Shown: positions 27,795 through 35,683 of the stretch, piece by piece
How the letters are laid out: each line of letters opens with the position of its first letter
How positions within the stretch are numbered: position 1 is the stretch's first letter
NCBI GenBank assembly: GCA_964553795.1
Contig: CAZKMR010000013.1
Coordinates: 3,656 to 67,655 of the forward strand
Direction: 5' to 3'
DNA: 64,000 nt
Origin: JADLHS01 sp964553795
Lineage (GTDB): Bacteria > Verrucomicrobiota > Verrucomicrobiia > Limisphaerales > JADLHS01
The notes under the pieces: generated by a model
Databases searched by the model: none
Seen by the model: the letters and a program-made list of their open reading frames with translations, nothing else
What the model was told of the DNA's origin: nothing
Made by a program: the position numbers and the translations under genes

Positions 27795-29909
27795 TTACCG
27801 ACTGCGAGAACCGGAGTCCGGACGGGAGTCTGAACGCGCGGGCGCGGCCGGCCGCGATTCCACCCGCGGCGCAACAGGTGCAGGCGTCGGAGTGATGACG
27901 GGTCGCGGCGTCGGGTTGTTGACGGCAGGTGTGGGCGCGCTGACTCGCGGCGCGGGACTGATGATGGTGCCGCGCGCGGGTTGGTTGCCGATGCTGCGTT
28001 CGGAAACACTCGGCCGACTGAACGTGGGCTCGCGTCGGCTCTCGAAGTTCGGCCGGTTCACCGACGGTGGCGTGTAGATCGGAGCATCATTTTGAAGACT
28101 GGGCGTTGGCGCCGGTTGGATGATCGTCCGACTTCGTGCCGACGAATTATTGAATGACGGGGCGCTCACGGAGGGCCGGGTTTGCGTTGTGCGCGGCGTC
28201 CAGGTGGTGGTGGGTGCGGTGGGGCGAGTCACCTGGGTTTGGTTTTCGGGTAATCCGCCGATCACTTGATGCGAGGGCGTGTAGGCGGGCCGTTCCACGA
28301 TCACGGGCTTGGAAAAAATGGGCGTGGCTGAGCGCGCGGGCGTGGAAGTCGCCGGAGCGGGCGCTACTTTTTCTGTTTCCGGGAGGCGAACTACCGCGGC
28401 GCGATTATCGCGCGTGCGGATGGTGTTGCGATCCTCGTCACTCTTGCGAGGTTGGGGCGTGGCAACCGGTCCTGATGACGTGACTGACGGAGCAATGGTC
28501 GGCGTGGTCTTTGCCGGGGTCGGCGTGGGACGTTCCATCGGGCGGGTCACCAGATCGCGCGATGAATCAACGCGCGGGTTCTTTTGGCGCGGTTCGGCGC
28601 TGGCAGCCTGGGGCGGCGTACGGAAATCGGGACGTTCCACCACGAGCGTGCGGCCATCGCGTTCCAGCCGTTCCCCGCGGGTGTAGGTCCGGGGCTTGTC
28701 TTCACGGATGTTCACGGTGCGGATTTCCGCGCCGGTGTGCGTGGCCACGCGGTCCTTGGCGATGCCGCGATTATTGACGCGGTTCTTTTCGCCGATGACG
28801 ACGTTGTTAACGACGGTGGATTGGTTGTACACCGTGGCAGTGCGATGCCGCGGCAGGCAATACCGGTCGGGATACGGGTCACAAAAGCGATTCCATGGCA
28901 CAAAGGTGAAGGCGCCCGCATGCAGACCGAAATCGAAACTCAGCCCGACCGAACGTCCGAAGTAAGTGAAACCGACGCCCGGTGTGTAGATGGAGTTCGG
29001 CGGCAACGGCGCCCAACCGCAGTGGCCCGCGTCATAACGCCACGTGACCCACGACGGCGCCCAGACTCGGTCGGGCCACCAGCACCAACCCCATCGGGCG
29101 TGGTTGAACCAGCGGCCATAGTGAAACGCCACTGAGCCCCACGAGTAATCGGACATCCAATACCAGCCCGCATCCGTGTGAATCCAGCGGCCCCGATCCC
29201 GATACGGCTGCCAGGTCGGCACGGTTACCGCAACCGTTGGCCGCCAGCAGCGACCATAACCATCAATCTGAACCCACGTGCCATACGGCGAGAGCGTGTC
29301 GTAAAAATAATTGTCGGACACCACGACCGTTTCCGGGCTGGAATAAGCGACTGGTTGCGGTTGCGCGACGTACGTTGGAGCGACCGCCGCCGGAGGTTCG
29401 TTGGTGGCCGGCACTGGGGGCGCCGCATTGGCGTAGGCGGCGCGCAAAGTTTGATCCCGTTGCATCATGGCGGAGATGACGTTGTTGGGAACGCCGATGT
29501 CCGTGAGATAAACGATTTCCTCCGCGCCAAGTGTGAAGATGGCGATGGAGTTCGTGACATAAGTCAAAATGACCGCTTCATCCACTCCCGATTGGGCGAG
29601 CTTGATGACTTCGTACAATGGCTGCGAAATGCGCAGATTCGGCGGGAAAACAGGCTCTGTGGCGCCGGGAGCGTTGGTAATGACCAGCGGCGGGGCGGTG
29701 GCAACGGCGGGCTCAGGTGCGGCGGATTGCGGTTGTTGCGGCGCGGCGGCATTCATCACCGGGACAACCTGGGTGACGACCGGGGCGGGGCTGCTGGTCG
29801 TGACGTAGCTCGGTTTCGTGCCGGCGGACTGTTGTGTGCAGCCGGACAATATCGGTGCGGCGATTACAGCGATGACGCCGAGGGAAGGGAATTCAAAGCG
29901 ATTTTTCAT
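27795..29909 (-). CDS. DUF6600-type lipoprotein with long Pro/Thr-rich tail
   Basis: A 704-residue predicted lipoprotein: signal peptide then lipobox ILSGC (Cys24). Residues about 90-165 form a helical region (ISQPLYEVIKLAQSGVDEAV, IGVPNNVISAMMQRD). Residues about 190-340 are an aromatic, Trp/Tyr-rich domain typical of DUF6600/YXWGXW-like proteins: NYFYDTLSPYGTWVQID, GRCWRPTVAV, GRWIHTDAGWYWMSDYSWG, and HYGRWFNHARWGWCWWPD. The last 300 residues are a low-complexity Pro/Thr/Arg/Ser tail, probably unstructured and possibly wall- or polymer-associated. The function is unknown. It is the first gene of a minus-strand run leading into the secreted protein at 27 kb. Confidence 0.75.
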   Translation of the reverse strand: MKNRFEFPSLGVIAVIAAPILSGCTQQSAGTKPSYVTTSSPAPVVTQVVPVMNAAAPQQPQSAAPEPAVATAPPLVITNAPGATEPVFPPNLRISQPLYEVIKLAQSGVDEAVILTYVTNSIAIFTLGAEEIVYLTDIGVPNNVISAMMQRDQTLRAAYANAAPPVPATNEPPAAVAPTYVAQPQPVAYSSPETVVVSDNYFYDTLSPYGTWVQIDGYGRCWRPTVAVTVPTWQPYRDRGRWIHTDAGWYWMSDYSWGSVAFHYGRWFNHARWGWCWWPDRVWAPSWVTWRYDAGHCGWAPLPPNSIYTPGVGFTYFGRSVGLSFDFGLHAGAFTFVPWNRFCDPYPDRYCLPRHRTATVYNQSTVVNNVVIGEKNRVNNRGIAKDRVATHTGAEIRTVNIREDKPRTYTRGERLERDGRTLVVERPDFRTPPQAASAEPRQKNPRVDSSRDLVTRPMERPTPTPAKTTPTIAPSVTSSGPVATPQPRKSDEDRNTIRTRDNRAAVVRLPETEKVAPAPATSTPARSATPIFSKPVIVERPAYTPSHQVIGGLPENQTQVTRPTAPTTTWTPRTTQTRPSVSAPSFNNSSARSRTIIQPAPTPSLQNDAPIYTPPSVNRPNFESRREPTFSRPSVSERSIGNQPARGTIISPAPRVSAPTPAVNNPTPRPVITPTPAPVAPRVESRPAAPARSDSRPDSGSRSR

Positions 29910-30011
29910 AAGCCAGATTTGTAGTTTGCTCGCTTTAGTTTACTGTCACTGAGTGAGACGGGTAGGGGGGGCGGTTATTCACGCAGCGGAGTCACACGAT
30001 GATTCGATCAA

Positions 30012-30087
30012 TGGTAGCCCCGTCCGGAATTGAACCGGAATCAACGGTTTAGGAAACCGCTGCTCTATCCATTTGAGCTACGGGGCC
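30012..30087 (-). tRNA. tRNA-Arg (anticodon CCU)
   Basis: The reverse strand folds as a complete cloverleaf. It has a 7-bp acceptor stem (GGCCCCG with CGGGGCT, first pair G-U), a GCTC/GAGC D-stem, and a GCGGT/ACCGT anticodon stem with loop TTCCTAA. The anticodon is therefore CCT, decoding AGG. The T-arm is TCCGG/CCGGA with TTCAATT. The discriminator is A and CCA is encoded. It sits between divergently oriented protein genes. Confidence 0.96.
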
Positions 30088-30226
30088 GTTACGCGCCGGA
30101 TGCTAGCAGGCCGGCAAACCGCTCGCAGTCTTTATCTTGGTGGTCCGGACAACTGAATCGTCGTTGCGCCAGGAACGCGGCTCCGGGCGTCTTCCTGGAT
30201 GATTTGCCGGATAAACAACACACTTC

Positions 30227-30255
30227 TTTACACGATTTCCGCGCGTGCTTACAGT
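30227..30255 (+). promoter_or_regulatory. Promoter, -10 six bases before the ATG
   Basis: TTTACA (30227-30232), a 17-base spacer and TACAGT (30250-30255) form a good sigma-70-type promoter. ATG 30262 begins 6 bases after the -10, so transcription would start at or next to the A of the start codon, giving a leaderless mRNA. Confidence 0.6.
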
Positions 30256-30261
30256 CGCCGT

Positions 30262-30942
30262 ATGCCGACCGAGTACGACGCCACGGAATTTGTAGATACC
30301 GATTTTAACCCGCCGAAATCAGCCTATGGGAACGCTTCTTCCAGCCCCGCCGCCTCGGGCAGTTTTCGCGCGCCGACGCGCGAGGAAGTGGATTCCCGCG
30401 TCACCGAAGCACAACAAAAACTCGCCGAACTGAAACGCGCGCAGGAGGAATTGGAACGGGAACGCGCGGCGTTGGAAGAAGTGCGCCGCCGCCAAACGGA
30501 ATTTCAAACCGGTCGCCAGGAAATGTTGGAAAATCTCACGCGCGGTCTTGGTTTGTTGGAGGAGGCGGAATTCAGCTCGCGGCGGGATGCTGATCAAATG
30601 GCGAAATCGCTCGGCGAACTGCGGGACGCGTTGATCAAGGTGCAAAATTTGAACGAAGACTCGTGGTCCAAGGAGAATTTTAACATCGAACTCACGCGAG
30701 CGCTGACGACGTTGGAGAACGCGCGACTCGAATGGAACGGCGCGCGGCGCAAGTTTGCGGTGCTGTCCGGGGGGGCAACACAATCCGCTGCCGCGTCCGA
30801 ACCGGCCGGCAGTTCCGCGTCGCTGCTCGCGCCGAAAAGTTTTCTGGGGCTTTGCAAACTGGGGTTGGCGTTCACGTGGCCGTTGGCGGTGGTCGCCTTG
30901 CTCGGGTTGGGCGTGTTGGTGGCCATCCTGTTGCGGTCATAG
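30262..30942 (+). CDS. Coiled-coil protein with C-terminal membrane anchor
   Basis: A 226-residue protein of no recognised family. The N-terminal 45 residues are polar. Residues about 48-110 are a charged coiled coil (VTEAQQKLAELKRAQEELER, RAALEEVRRRQTEFQTGRQE). A second helical region (about 110-175) is followed by an Ala/Ser linker and a single transmembrane helix at the very C-terminus (LAFTWPLAVVALLGLGVLVA), giving a tail-anchored topology with the coiled coil in the cytoplasm. The start at 30262 is chosen from the promoter 6 bases upstream. The neighbour 45 bases downstream has the same architecture, suggesting that the two act together, perhaps as a membrane scaffold. The function is unknown. 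Confidence 0.65.
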   Translation: MPTEYDATEFVDTDFNPPKSAYGNASSSPAASGSFRAPTREEVDSRVTEAQQKLAELKRAQEELERERAALEEVRRRQTEFQTGRQEMLENLTRGLGLLEEAEFSSRRDADQMAKSLGELRDALIKVQNLNEDSWSKENFNIELTRALTTLENARLEWNGARRKFAVLSGGATQSAAASEPAGSSASLLAPKSFLGLCKLGLAFTWPLAVVALLGLGVLVAILLRS

Positions 30943-30987
30943 GGCGCCCGGCTCATCTGGACGCAAAGTTCCGTTCCATGGCAGATC

Positions 30988-31527
30988 ATGGGTTGGCGCA
31001 AGAAAAAATCCGATCCGGTTTCCGACCGCGCGCAGGCGTTGAGTTCGGAGATCGCCGCACTCGAAGCGCAGATCAAGCAACTCGATGAGCAGTTGCATCG
31101 CGCCCACGAGCAGCCGCGGTTGCGGTCCACCGCTGTGCCGCACGGAGCGACAATCAATCATTCGTTGGCCGACGTCGAAGCGGTTGCCCCCGCGCCGAAG
31201 GTCGAGCGGAACGAGCCGGTGTTCGAACAGGTTCACGCGCAACGCATCACAGTTCCGAACGACATGCCGAACGCGCCGGAGTATTATAATGAATTCGGCA
31301 TTCGCAAATTTGATTTCCCGGCTCTATTGCAGCGGCTGCGCGCCTTCTTCACCGGACCAAACACGAGCAACCCCAAGCTGGTGAACTATCTCGCCGCTGG
31401 CGGCGTGCAAGGTCTGCGACCGTTGCGCAAAGAAAAACGCGTCGCGCGCAATCGCTTCATTTTATTCTCGGCCCTGTTGTTTGTGGTCTTGTTCGGCACC
31501 CTCTGGTGGTTTTTGAAAACGCGCTGA
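30988..31527 (+). CDS. Second coiled-coil, tail-anchored membrane protein
   Basis: A 179-residue protein of unknown family. It has a basic N-terminus (MGWRKKKSD), a coiled coil at about 12-45 (ALSSEIAALEAQIKQLDEQL), a disordered Pro/Ala/Val region to about 95, and a short helical region with YYNEFGIRKFDFPALLQRLR. It ends in a transmembrane helix (FILFSALLFVVLFGTLWWFL) with only a few residues after it. The layout mirrors the preceding gene. The pair is followed 27 bases later by the alkyltransferase gene, so all three may be one transcript. No enzymatic motif is visible. Confidence 0.6.
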   Translation: MGWRKKKSDPVSDRAQALSSEIAALEAQIKQLDEQLHRAHEQPRLRSTAVPHGATINHSLADVEAVAPAPKVERNEPVFEQVHAQRITVPNDMPNAPEYYNEFGIRKFDFPALLQRLRAFFTGPNTSNPKLVNYLAAGGVQGLRPLRKEKRVARNRFILFSALLFVVLFGTLWWFLKTR

Positions 31528-31554
31528 GGCCTGCGCCGCACGGCGAAGCGAACG

Positions 31555-32085
31555 ATGGTCATGACGCAACTTTTCCTTGCCACCCCGGCCGGCGAATTTC
31601 TCGCCAGTTACTCTGAGGTTGGATTGGTCGAGCTGCGATTTCCCACAAATGCCGTGATGCCGTCGAGAGAAACGTCCGCCGCCGCTTCCGGCCAGATTCG
31701 GCAATGGCATCGGCTTACGACGGCGGCGGTGAAAGCCGTTTTGGCCGGGCGGGAAATCGAGGAGTTGCCGCCCCTGGATTTATCGCGCGGAACTGAATTT
31801 CAACGGAACGTCTGGGCGGCGATGCGGAAAATCGAACGAGGTGCGACGCGCAGTTACGGCGAAATCGCCGCGGCAATTGGCAAACCGAAAGCCGTTCGCG
31901 CGGTGGGTGGTGCGTGTGGGGCGAATCCCATTCCGTTGCTCGTGCCGTGTCATCGCGTGCTCGCGGCGAATCAGAGGATTGGCGGCTTTTCCGGCGGACT
32001 GGATTGGAAACGCAAGTTGCTCGCGCGCGAGGGCGTCGATTTCAGTGACGAGACTGCGAACCAACTGCGGCGGCGGCGGCGTTGA
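31555..32085 (+). CDS. ogt: Methylated-DNA-protein-cysteine methyltransferase
   Basis: About 176 residues. The suicide alkyl-acceptor motif IPLLVPCHRVL is intact with Cys132, preceded by the recognition-helix region (FQRNVWAAMRKIERGATRSY, GEIAAAIGKPKAVRAVGGA) and followed by GGFSGGLDWKRKLLAREG. It repairs O6-methylguanine and O4-methylthymine by transferring the alkyl group to itself. No AraC/Ada regulatory domain is fused, so it is Ogt-like rather than Ada. An internal ATG at 31561 is a possible start. The last 44 bases overlap the 3' end of the convergent MFS transporter gene. Confidence 0.93.
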   Translation: MVMTQLFLATPAGEFLASYSEVGLVELRFPTNAVMPSRETSAAASGQIRQWHRLTTAAVKAVLAGREIEELPPLDLSRGTEFQRNVWAAMRKIERGATRSYGEIAAAIGKPKAVRAVGGACGANPIPLLVPCHRVLAANQRIGGFSGGLDWKRKLLAREGVDFSDETANQLRRRRR

Positions 32086-33508
32086 GCAGTCTTTGTTTGC
32101 GCATCACCAGATACATCGTGATGCCTCCCGCCACGCCGAAGCCGGCCATAATGACATACCAGAACAGCCAGCCATGTTCTTCCTTCGTGGCGTCCAGCAC
32201 GCGCCCCGTGACAAACAACGACAGCGCGCCACCGTAGTATTGAAAGGAATCAATCACTCCTGCGGCGAAGCCAGCCATTTTTTTGCCGCCGATATCCATC
32301 GGGGCCGCCGCGCCGACAATTGAGTGCGTTGAGTTCGCCGTCAGGGCGATCATAATCAGAATGCCGCATCCGGTCAGAATGCCCGCCGGGGTCGGTCCGA
32401 CCAATCCTTTGAGCAGCAATACGGCCGCCAGCGCGATGACGGCGGCTTCGAGAAAATACAAGGTCATGGCCACCGGGGAACGATGGCCTTTGAAGAAGCG
32501 ATCGGAAACCCAGCCCGACGCCAGCGAGCCGGCCACGGCGGCCATCGGCATGATCGCCAACGTCCACGCGACCGTGGGGGGGATGTTGGCTTTCATGTTC
32601 ATGCCCAGTTGTTCCTGGAAATAAAGAATGGCCAGTTGGTCGGAGCTGGTTCGCACCGCGCCGGTGCAGGCGTAAGCGACGGCGTAAAACCAAACGAGCG
32701 GATGCGTGAAGATGGTGCGAAACGATTCCTTCAGCGAAACGGTTACGCCGGCGGAATTGTCCAGTTCATCCACGACCACGCCGGGATATCCCGCGTCGTC
32801 CGGCGAGGGTTTTGCCACGAAGCTCATGAAGATGGCCACGCCCAAGGTCACCATCGGCGGAATGATGAACAGCCACCGCCAGTCGCCCTTGGCGACCACC
32901 AAGACGCCGATGGAAAAACCATTCAAAATCAACGGCGAAAGTTTGGAACTGGCGACCTGGCCAAGTTGAATCATGAACCCGAAGATACCCGCGAAGGTGC
33001 CGCGTTCCTGCCGTTGAAACCACGCGGCATTGATCTTGATCATGCCGGGCGCGCCGAAGGACTGAAACCAGCCATTGATCAACCAGACCACCGCGATGGC
33101 GATGAACGCCGGGTCAATGGCATCCACGCGGAAGACGAATTTAGCGATCGAAGCCAACGCGCCGCCGACCACCAGCAAAGGCAGCAATCCCATCAACAGG
33201 TTTACGACGATGGTGCCGAACGCACCGATCTGCATGGAGCGTTTGCCGCCGATGCGGTCCGCCAGCAGGCCGTTGACGAGTTGGCCGGTGCCGTAGGTAA
33301 GCGACCAGATACCCAGCATGTCGCTGATCTGCGTGGTGGTGAACCCGAACTCCTCCTGCATGCCGGGCGTGGCGAAGCGGAAGTTGTAGCGACACATGTA
33401 GTAGGTCGCGTACATCAATCCGAGCGAGCCCCAATTCAGGCCGCGGCGCGGCCGAAAGCCCGGGGGATAAATCGGTTTCGGGGCGGGCGACGGCGCAGGG
33501 GAATTCAT
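32042..33508 (-). CDS. MFS transporter, organophosphate:phosphate antiporter (GlpT/UhpT) family
   Basis: A 488-residue polytopic membrane protein with about 12 hydrophobic helices. The early segment LMYATYYMCRYNFRFATPGM is the signature of the OPA family, and LTYGTGQLVNGLLADRIGGK carries the MFS motif A between helices 2 and 3. A longer loop between helices 6 and 7 has VAKPSPDDAGYPG. Family members exchange glycerol-3-phosphate, hexose-6-phosphate or phosphoglycerate for phosphate; the substrate cannot be fixed here. Its C-terminal coding end overlaps the convergent ogt gene by 44 bases. Confidence 0.88.
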   Translation of the reverse strand: MNSPAPSPAPKPIYPPGFRPRRGLNWGSLGLMYATYYMCRYNFRFATPGMQEEFGFTTTQISDMLGIWSLTYGTGQLVNGLLADRIGGKRSMQIGAFGTIVVNLLMGLLPLLVVGGALASIAKFVFRVDAIDPAFIAIAVVWLINGWFQSFGAPGMIKINAAWFQRQERGTFAGIFGFMIQLGQVASSKLSPLILNGFSIGVLVVAKGDWRWLFIIPPMVTLGVAIFMSFVAKPSPDDAGYPGVVVDELDNSAGVTVSLKESFRTIFTHPLVWFYAVAYACTGAVRTSSDQLAILYFQEQLGMNMKANIPPTVAWTLAIMPMAAVAGSLASGWVSDRFFKGHRSPVAMTLYFLEAAVIALAAVLLLKGLVGPTPAGILTGCGILIMIALTANSTHSIVGAAAPMDIGGKKMAGFAAGVIDSFQYYGGALSLFVTGRVLDATKEEHGWLFWYVIMAGFGVAGGITMYLVMRKQRLLNAAAAAVGSQSRH

Positions 33509-33618
33509 TGGTGCTTCAACACGTCCAACTCAACCAACATTCGCGACAGCTAAACAGACCGCTTTGCGCGGGTCAAACAATCGTTTGGCGCGCGCGGGAC
33601 TGGTGCCGTGTGCATTTC

Positions 33619-33647
33619 TTGACGCTGCCAAAGGCCTCCGCTAGTGT
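33619..33647 (+). promoter_or_regulatory. clpP promoter
   Basis: TTGACG (33619-33624), a 17-base spacer and TAGTGT (33642-33647) sit 10 bases ahead of ATG 33658. The expected start site leaves a leader of only about 3-5 nt and no ribosome binding site is present. Confidence 0.6.
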
Positions 33648-33657
33648 GCCGCTACTG

Positions 33658-34302
33658 ATGAGCAAAGAATTTAATCCGAAAAATTTCCTCGTTCCCATCG
33701 TCGTCGAACAGACCGGTCGCGGCGAACGCAGTTGGGACATTTACTCGCGGTTGCTGGTGGATCGCATCCTGTTCCTCGGCACGCCCGTGGATGATCAGGT
33801 CGCGAACGTTATCATCGCGCAGTTGTTGTTTCTGCAGATGTCCGATCCGAAAAAAGACGTGCATCTCTATATCAATTCGCCGGGTGGCAGCGTGACGGCG
33901 GGCTTGGCGATTTACGACACGATGCAATATCTCACGTGCGACGTGAACACGTATTGCGTCGGTCAGGCGGCGAGCATGGGCGCGGTGTTATTGGCCGCGG
34001 GCACGAAAGGCAAGCGTTTCGCGTTGCCGCATTCCAACATCATGATTCATCAGGTGCTCGGCGGGGCGGAAGGTCAGGCGAGCGACGTGGAAATTCGCGT
34101 CAAACACATGCTCAAACTCAAGAAAACCTTGAACGGCATTCTTTCGAAGCACACTGGCAAGCCCGAAGATCAGGTCGAGAAAGACTGTGATCGCGACCAT
34201 TTCATGACGGCGGAAGAAGCCCGGAGCTACGGCCTGGTGGATCAAGTGGTGGAATCTCGCAAGGAAATCCCCGGCGCGGATAAAGTTGTCGCCGCCAGTT
34301 AA
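33658..34302 (+). CDS. clpP: ATP-dependent Clp protease proteolytic subunit
   Basis: A 214-residue serine protease of the ClpP family, full length. The catalytic triad is visible: Ser106 in GQAASMGAV, His131 in SNIMIHQVLGG, and Asp180 in CDRDHFMTAEEA. The oligomer handle and the INSPGGSVTAGLAIYDTMQ strand are standard. The start is at MSKEFNPKNF, directly after the promoter, rather than the longer open frame. It forms the barrel-shaped degradation chamber fed by ClpX, encoded 35 bases downstream and presumably on the same transcript. Confidence 0.96.
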   Translation: MSKEFNPKNFLVPIVVEQTGRGERSWDIYSRLLVDRILFLGTPVDDQVANVIIAQLLFLQMSDPKKDVHLYINSPGGSVTAGLAIYDTMQYLTCDVNTYCVGQAASMGAVLLAAGTKGKRFALPHSNIMIHQVLGGAEGQASDVEIRVKHMLKLKKTLNGILSKHTGKPEDQVEKDCDRDHFMTAEEARSYGLVDQVVESRKEIPGADKVVAAS

Positions 34303-34337
34303 GTGAGTTTTTAATTCGACCCGGAATCGTAAAACAC

Positions 34338-35642
34338 ATGGCTCGTCCGACCAACATCACGATGTGCAGCTTCTGCGGAAAGTCGCATTCCGAAGTCAAG
34401 AAGCTGGTGGCCGGGCCGGGCGTGTACATCTGCGACAACTGCATCATTCTCTGCAAAAATGTGCTTGATCGCGAATTGCAGTTGCAGGAGCAGAAACGCC
34501 AGCCGCGCTTTGCCGTGCCCAAACCGGCGCAAATCAAACGCGAACTGGATTTGCATTGTGTCGGGCAGGAGCACGCCAAAAAGACGCTCGCGGTGGCGGT
34601 GCATAATCATTACAAGCGCATCCAGATTCCCGCGCCCCCGACCGAAGACGGGGAAACGCCAGCCAAAGGGAAAAAAGAGGACGCGTTGCCCCACGCCGAG
34701 GTGGAAATCGAGAAGAGCAACATTCTCATGATCGGGCCGACCGGTTCCGGCAAAACGCTGCTCGCCCGCACACTCGCGAAGATTCTCGATGTGCCGTTTG
34801 CCATCGCCGATGCGACGACGTTGACGGAAGCCGGTTACGTGGGCGAGGACGTGGAAAATATTATTCTGCGTTTGTTGCAAAGCGCGGATTACGATGTCAA
34901 ACGCGCGCAACGCGGCATTATCTACATTGACGAAATCGACAAGATCACGCGCAAGAGCGAAGGGCCGTCCATTACGCGCGATGTCAGCGGGGAAGGTGTG
35001 CAACAGGCGTTGCTGAAAATTCTCGAAGGCACCACCTGCAATGTGCCGCCGCAAGGAGGCCGCAAACATCCGCAGCAGGAATACATCAAGGTGGACACCA
35101 CCAATATTCTGTTCATCTGCGGCGGAGCATTTGTGGGACTGGAGAAAGTCATTCAACGCCGCCTGGGCCGGCACACCATGGGGTTTGGCGCGGCGGGCGT
35201 TGACGCGACGGTCGCTGCGGCTGCGCGCGACGAAGTGCTGACGCGCGTCGAGCCGGAAGACTTGTTGAACTACGGTTTTATTCCGGAATTCGTCGGTCGC
35301 TTGCCGGTCATTACTACGCTCGCGGAACTGAATGAGGAACAGTTGGTGTCAATTCTGGTCGAGCCGAAGAACGCGTTGACCAAGCAATTCGCCAAACTGC
35401 TCGCGATGGATGGCGTGGAATTGGAATTCACCGCCGATGCGTTGCGCGAACTCGCGCTGTTGGCGCATAAGAAAGGCACCGGCGCGCGGGCGTTGCGCGG
35501 GTTGATCGAAAAGATCATGCTCGAAGTGATGTATGATGTGCCCGGCGCCAACGACATTCTCCACATCAAAGTCACCCGCCCCGTGGTGCTTGGCGAAAGC
35601 AAACCGATCGTACGTCGCAAAGAAGATCAGAAAGCGGCCTGA
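34338..35642 (+). CDS. clpX: ClpX AAA+ unfoldase of the ClpXP protease
   Basis: A 434-residue ClpX. The N-terminal zinc-binding domain has Cys10, Cys13, Cys32 and Cys35. The AAA+ module shows Walker A GPTGSGKT (133-140), pore loop GYVGED, Walker B IIYIDEIDK (194-202), and the RKSEGPSITRDVSGEGVQQ region with sensor residues. The ClpP-docking loop, IGF in E. coli, reads MGF here (TMGFGAAG). It unfolds tagged substrates and passes them into ClpP, encoded just upstream. There is a short insertion rich in Pro, Glu and Lys between the zinc domain and the ATPase core (about 98-120). Confidence 0.97.
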   Translation: MARPTNITMCSFCGKSHSEVKKLVAGPGVYICDNCIILCKNVLDRELQLQEQKRQPRFAVPKPAQIKRELDLHCVGQEHAKKTLAVAVHNHYKRIQIPAPPTEDGETPAKGKKEDALPHAEVEIEKSNILMIGPTGSGKTLLARTLAKILDVPFAIADATTLTEAGYVGEDVENIILRLLQSADYDVKRAQRGIIYIDEIDKITRKSEGPSITRDVSGEGVQQALLKILEGTTCNVPPQGGRKHPQQEYIKVDTTNILFICGGAFVGLEKVIQRRLGRHTMGFGAAGVDATVAAAARDEVLTRVEPEDLLNYGFIPEFVGRLPVITTLAELNEEQLVSILVEPKNALTKQFAKLLAMDGVELEFTADALRELALLAHKKGTGARALRGLIEKIMLEVMYDVPGANDILHIKVTRPVVLGESKPIVRRKEDQKAA

Positions 35643-35683
35643 TTTCTGCCGTAACCCTTTACACATTTCGGGCAGCCTCACTC

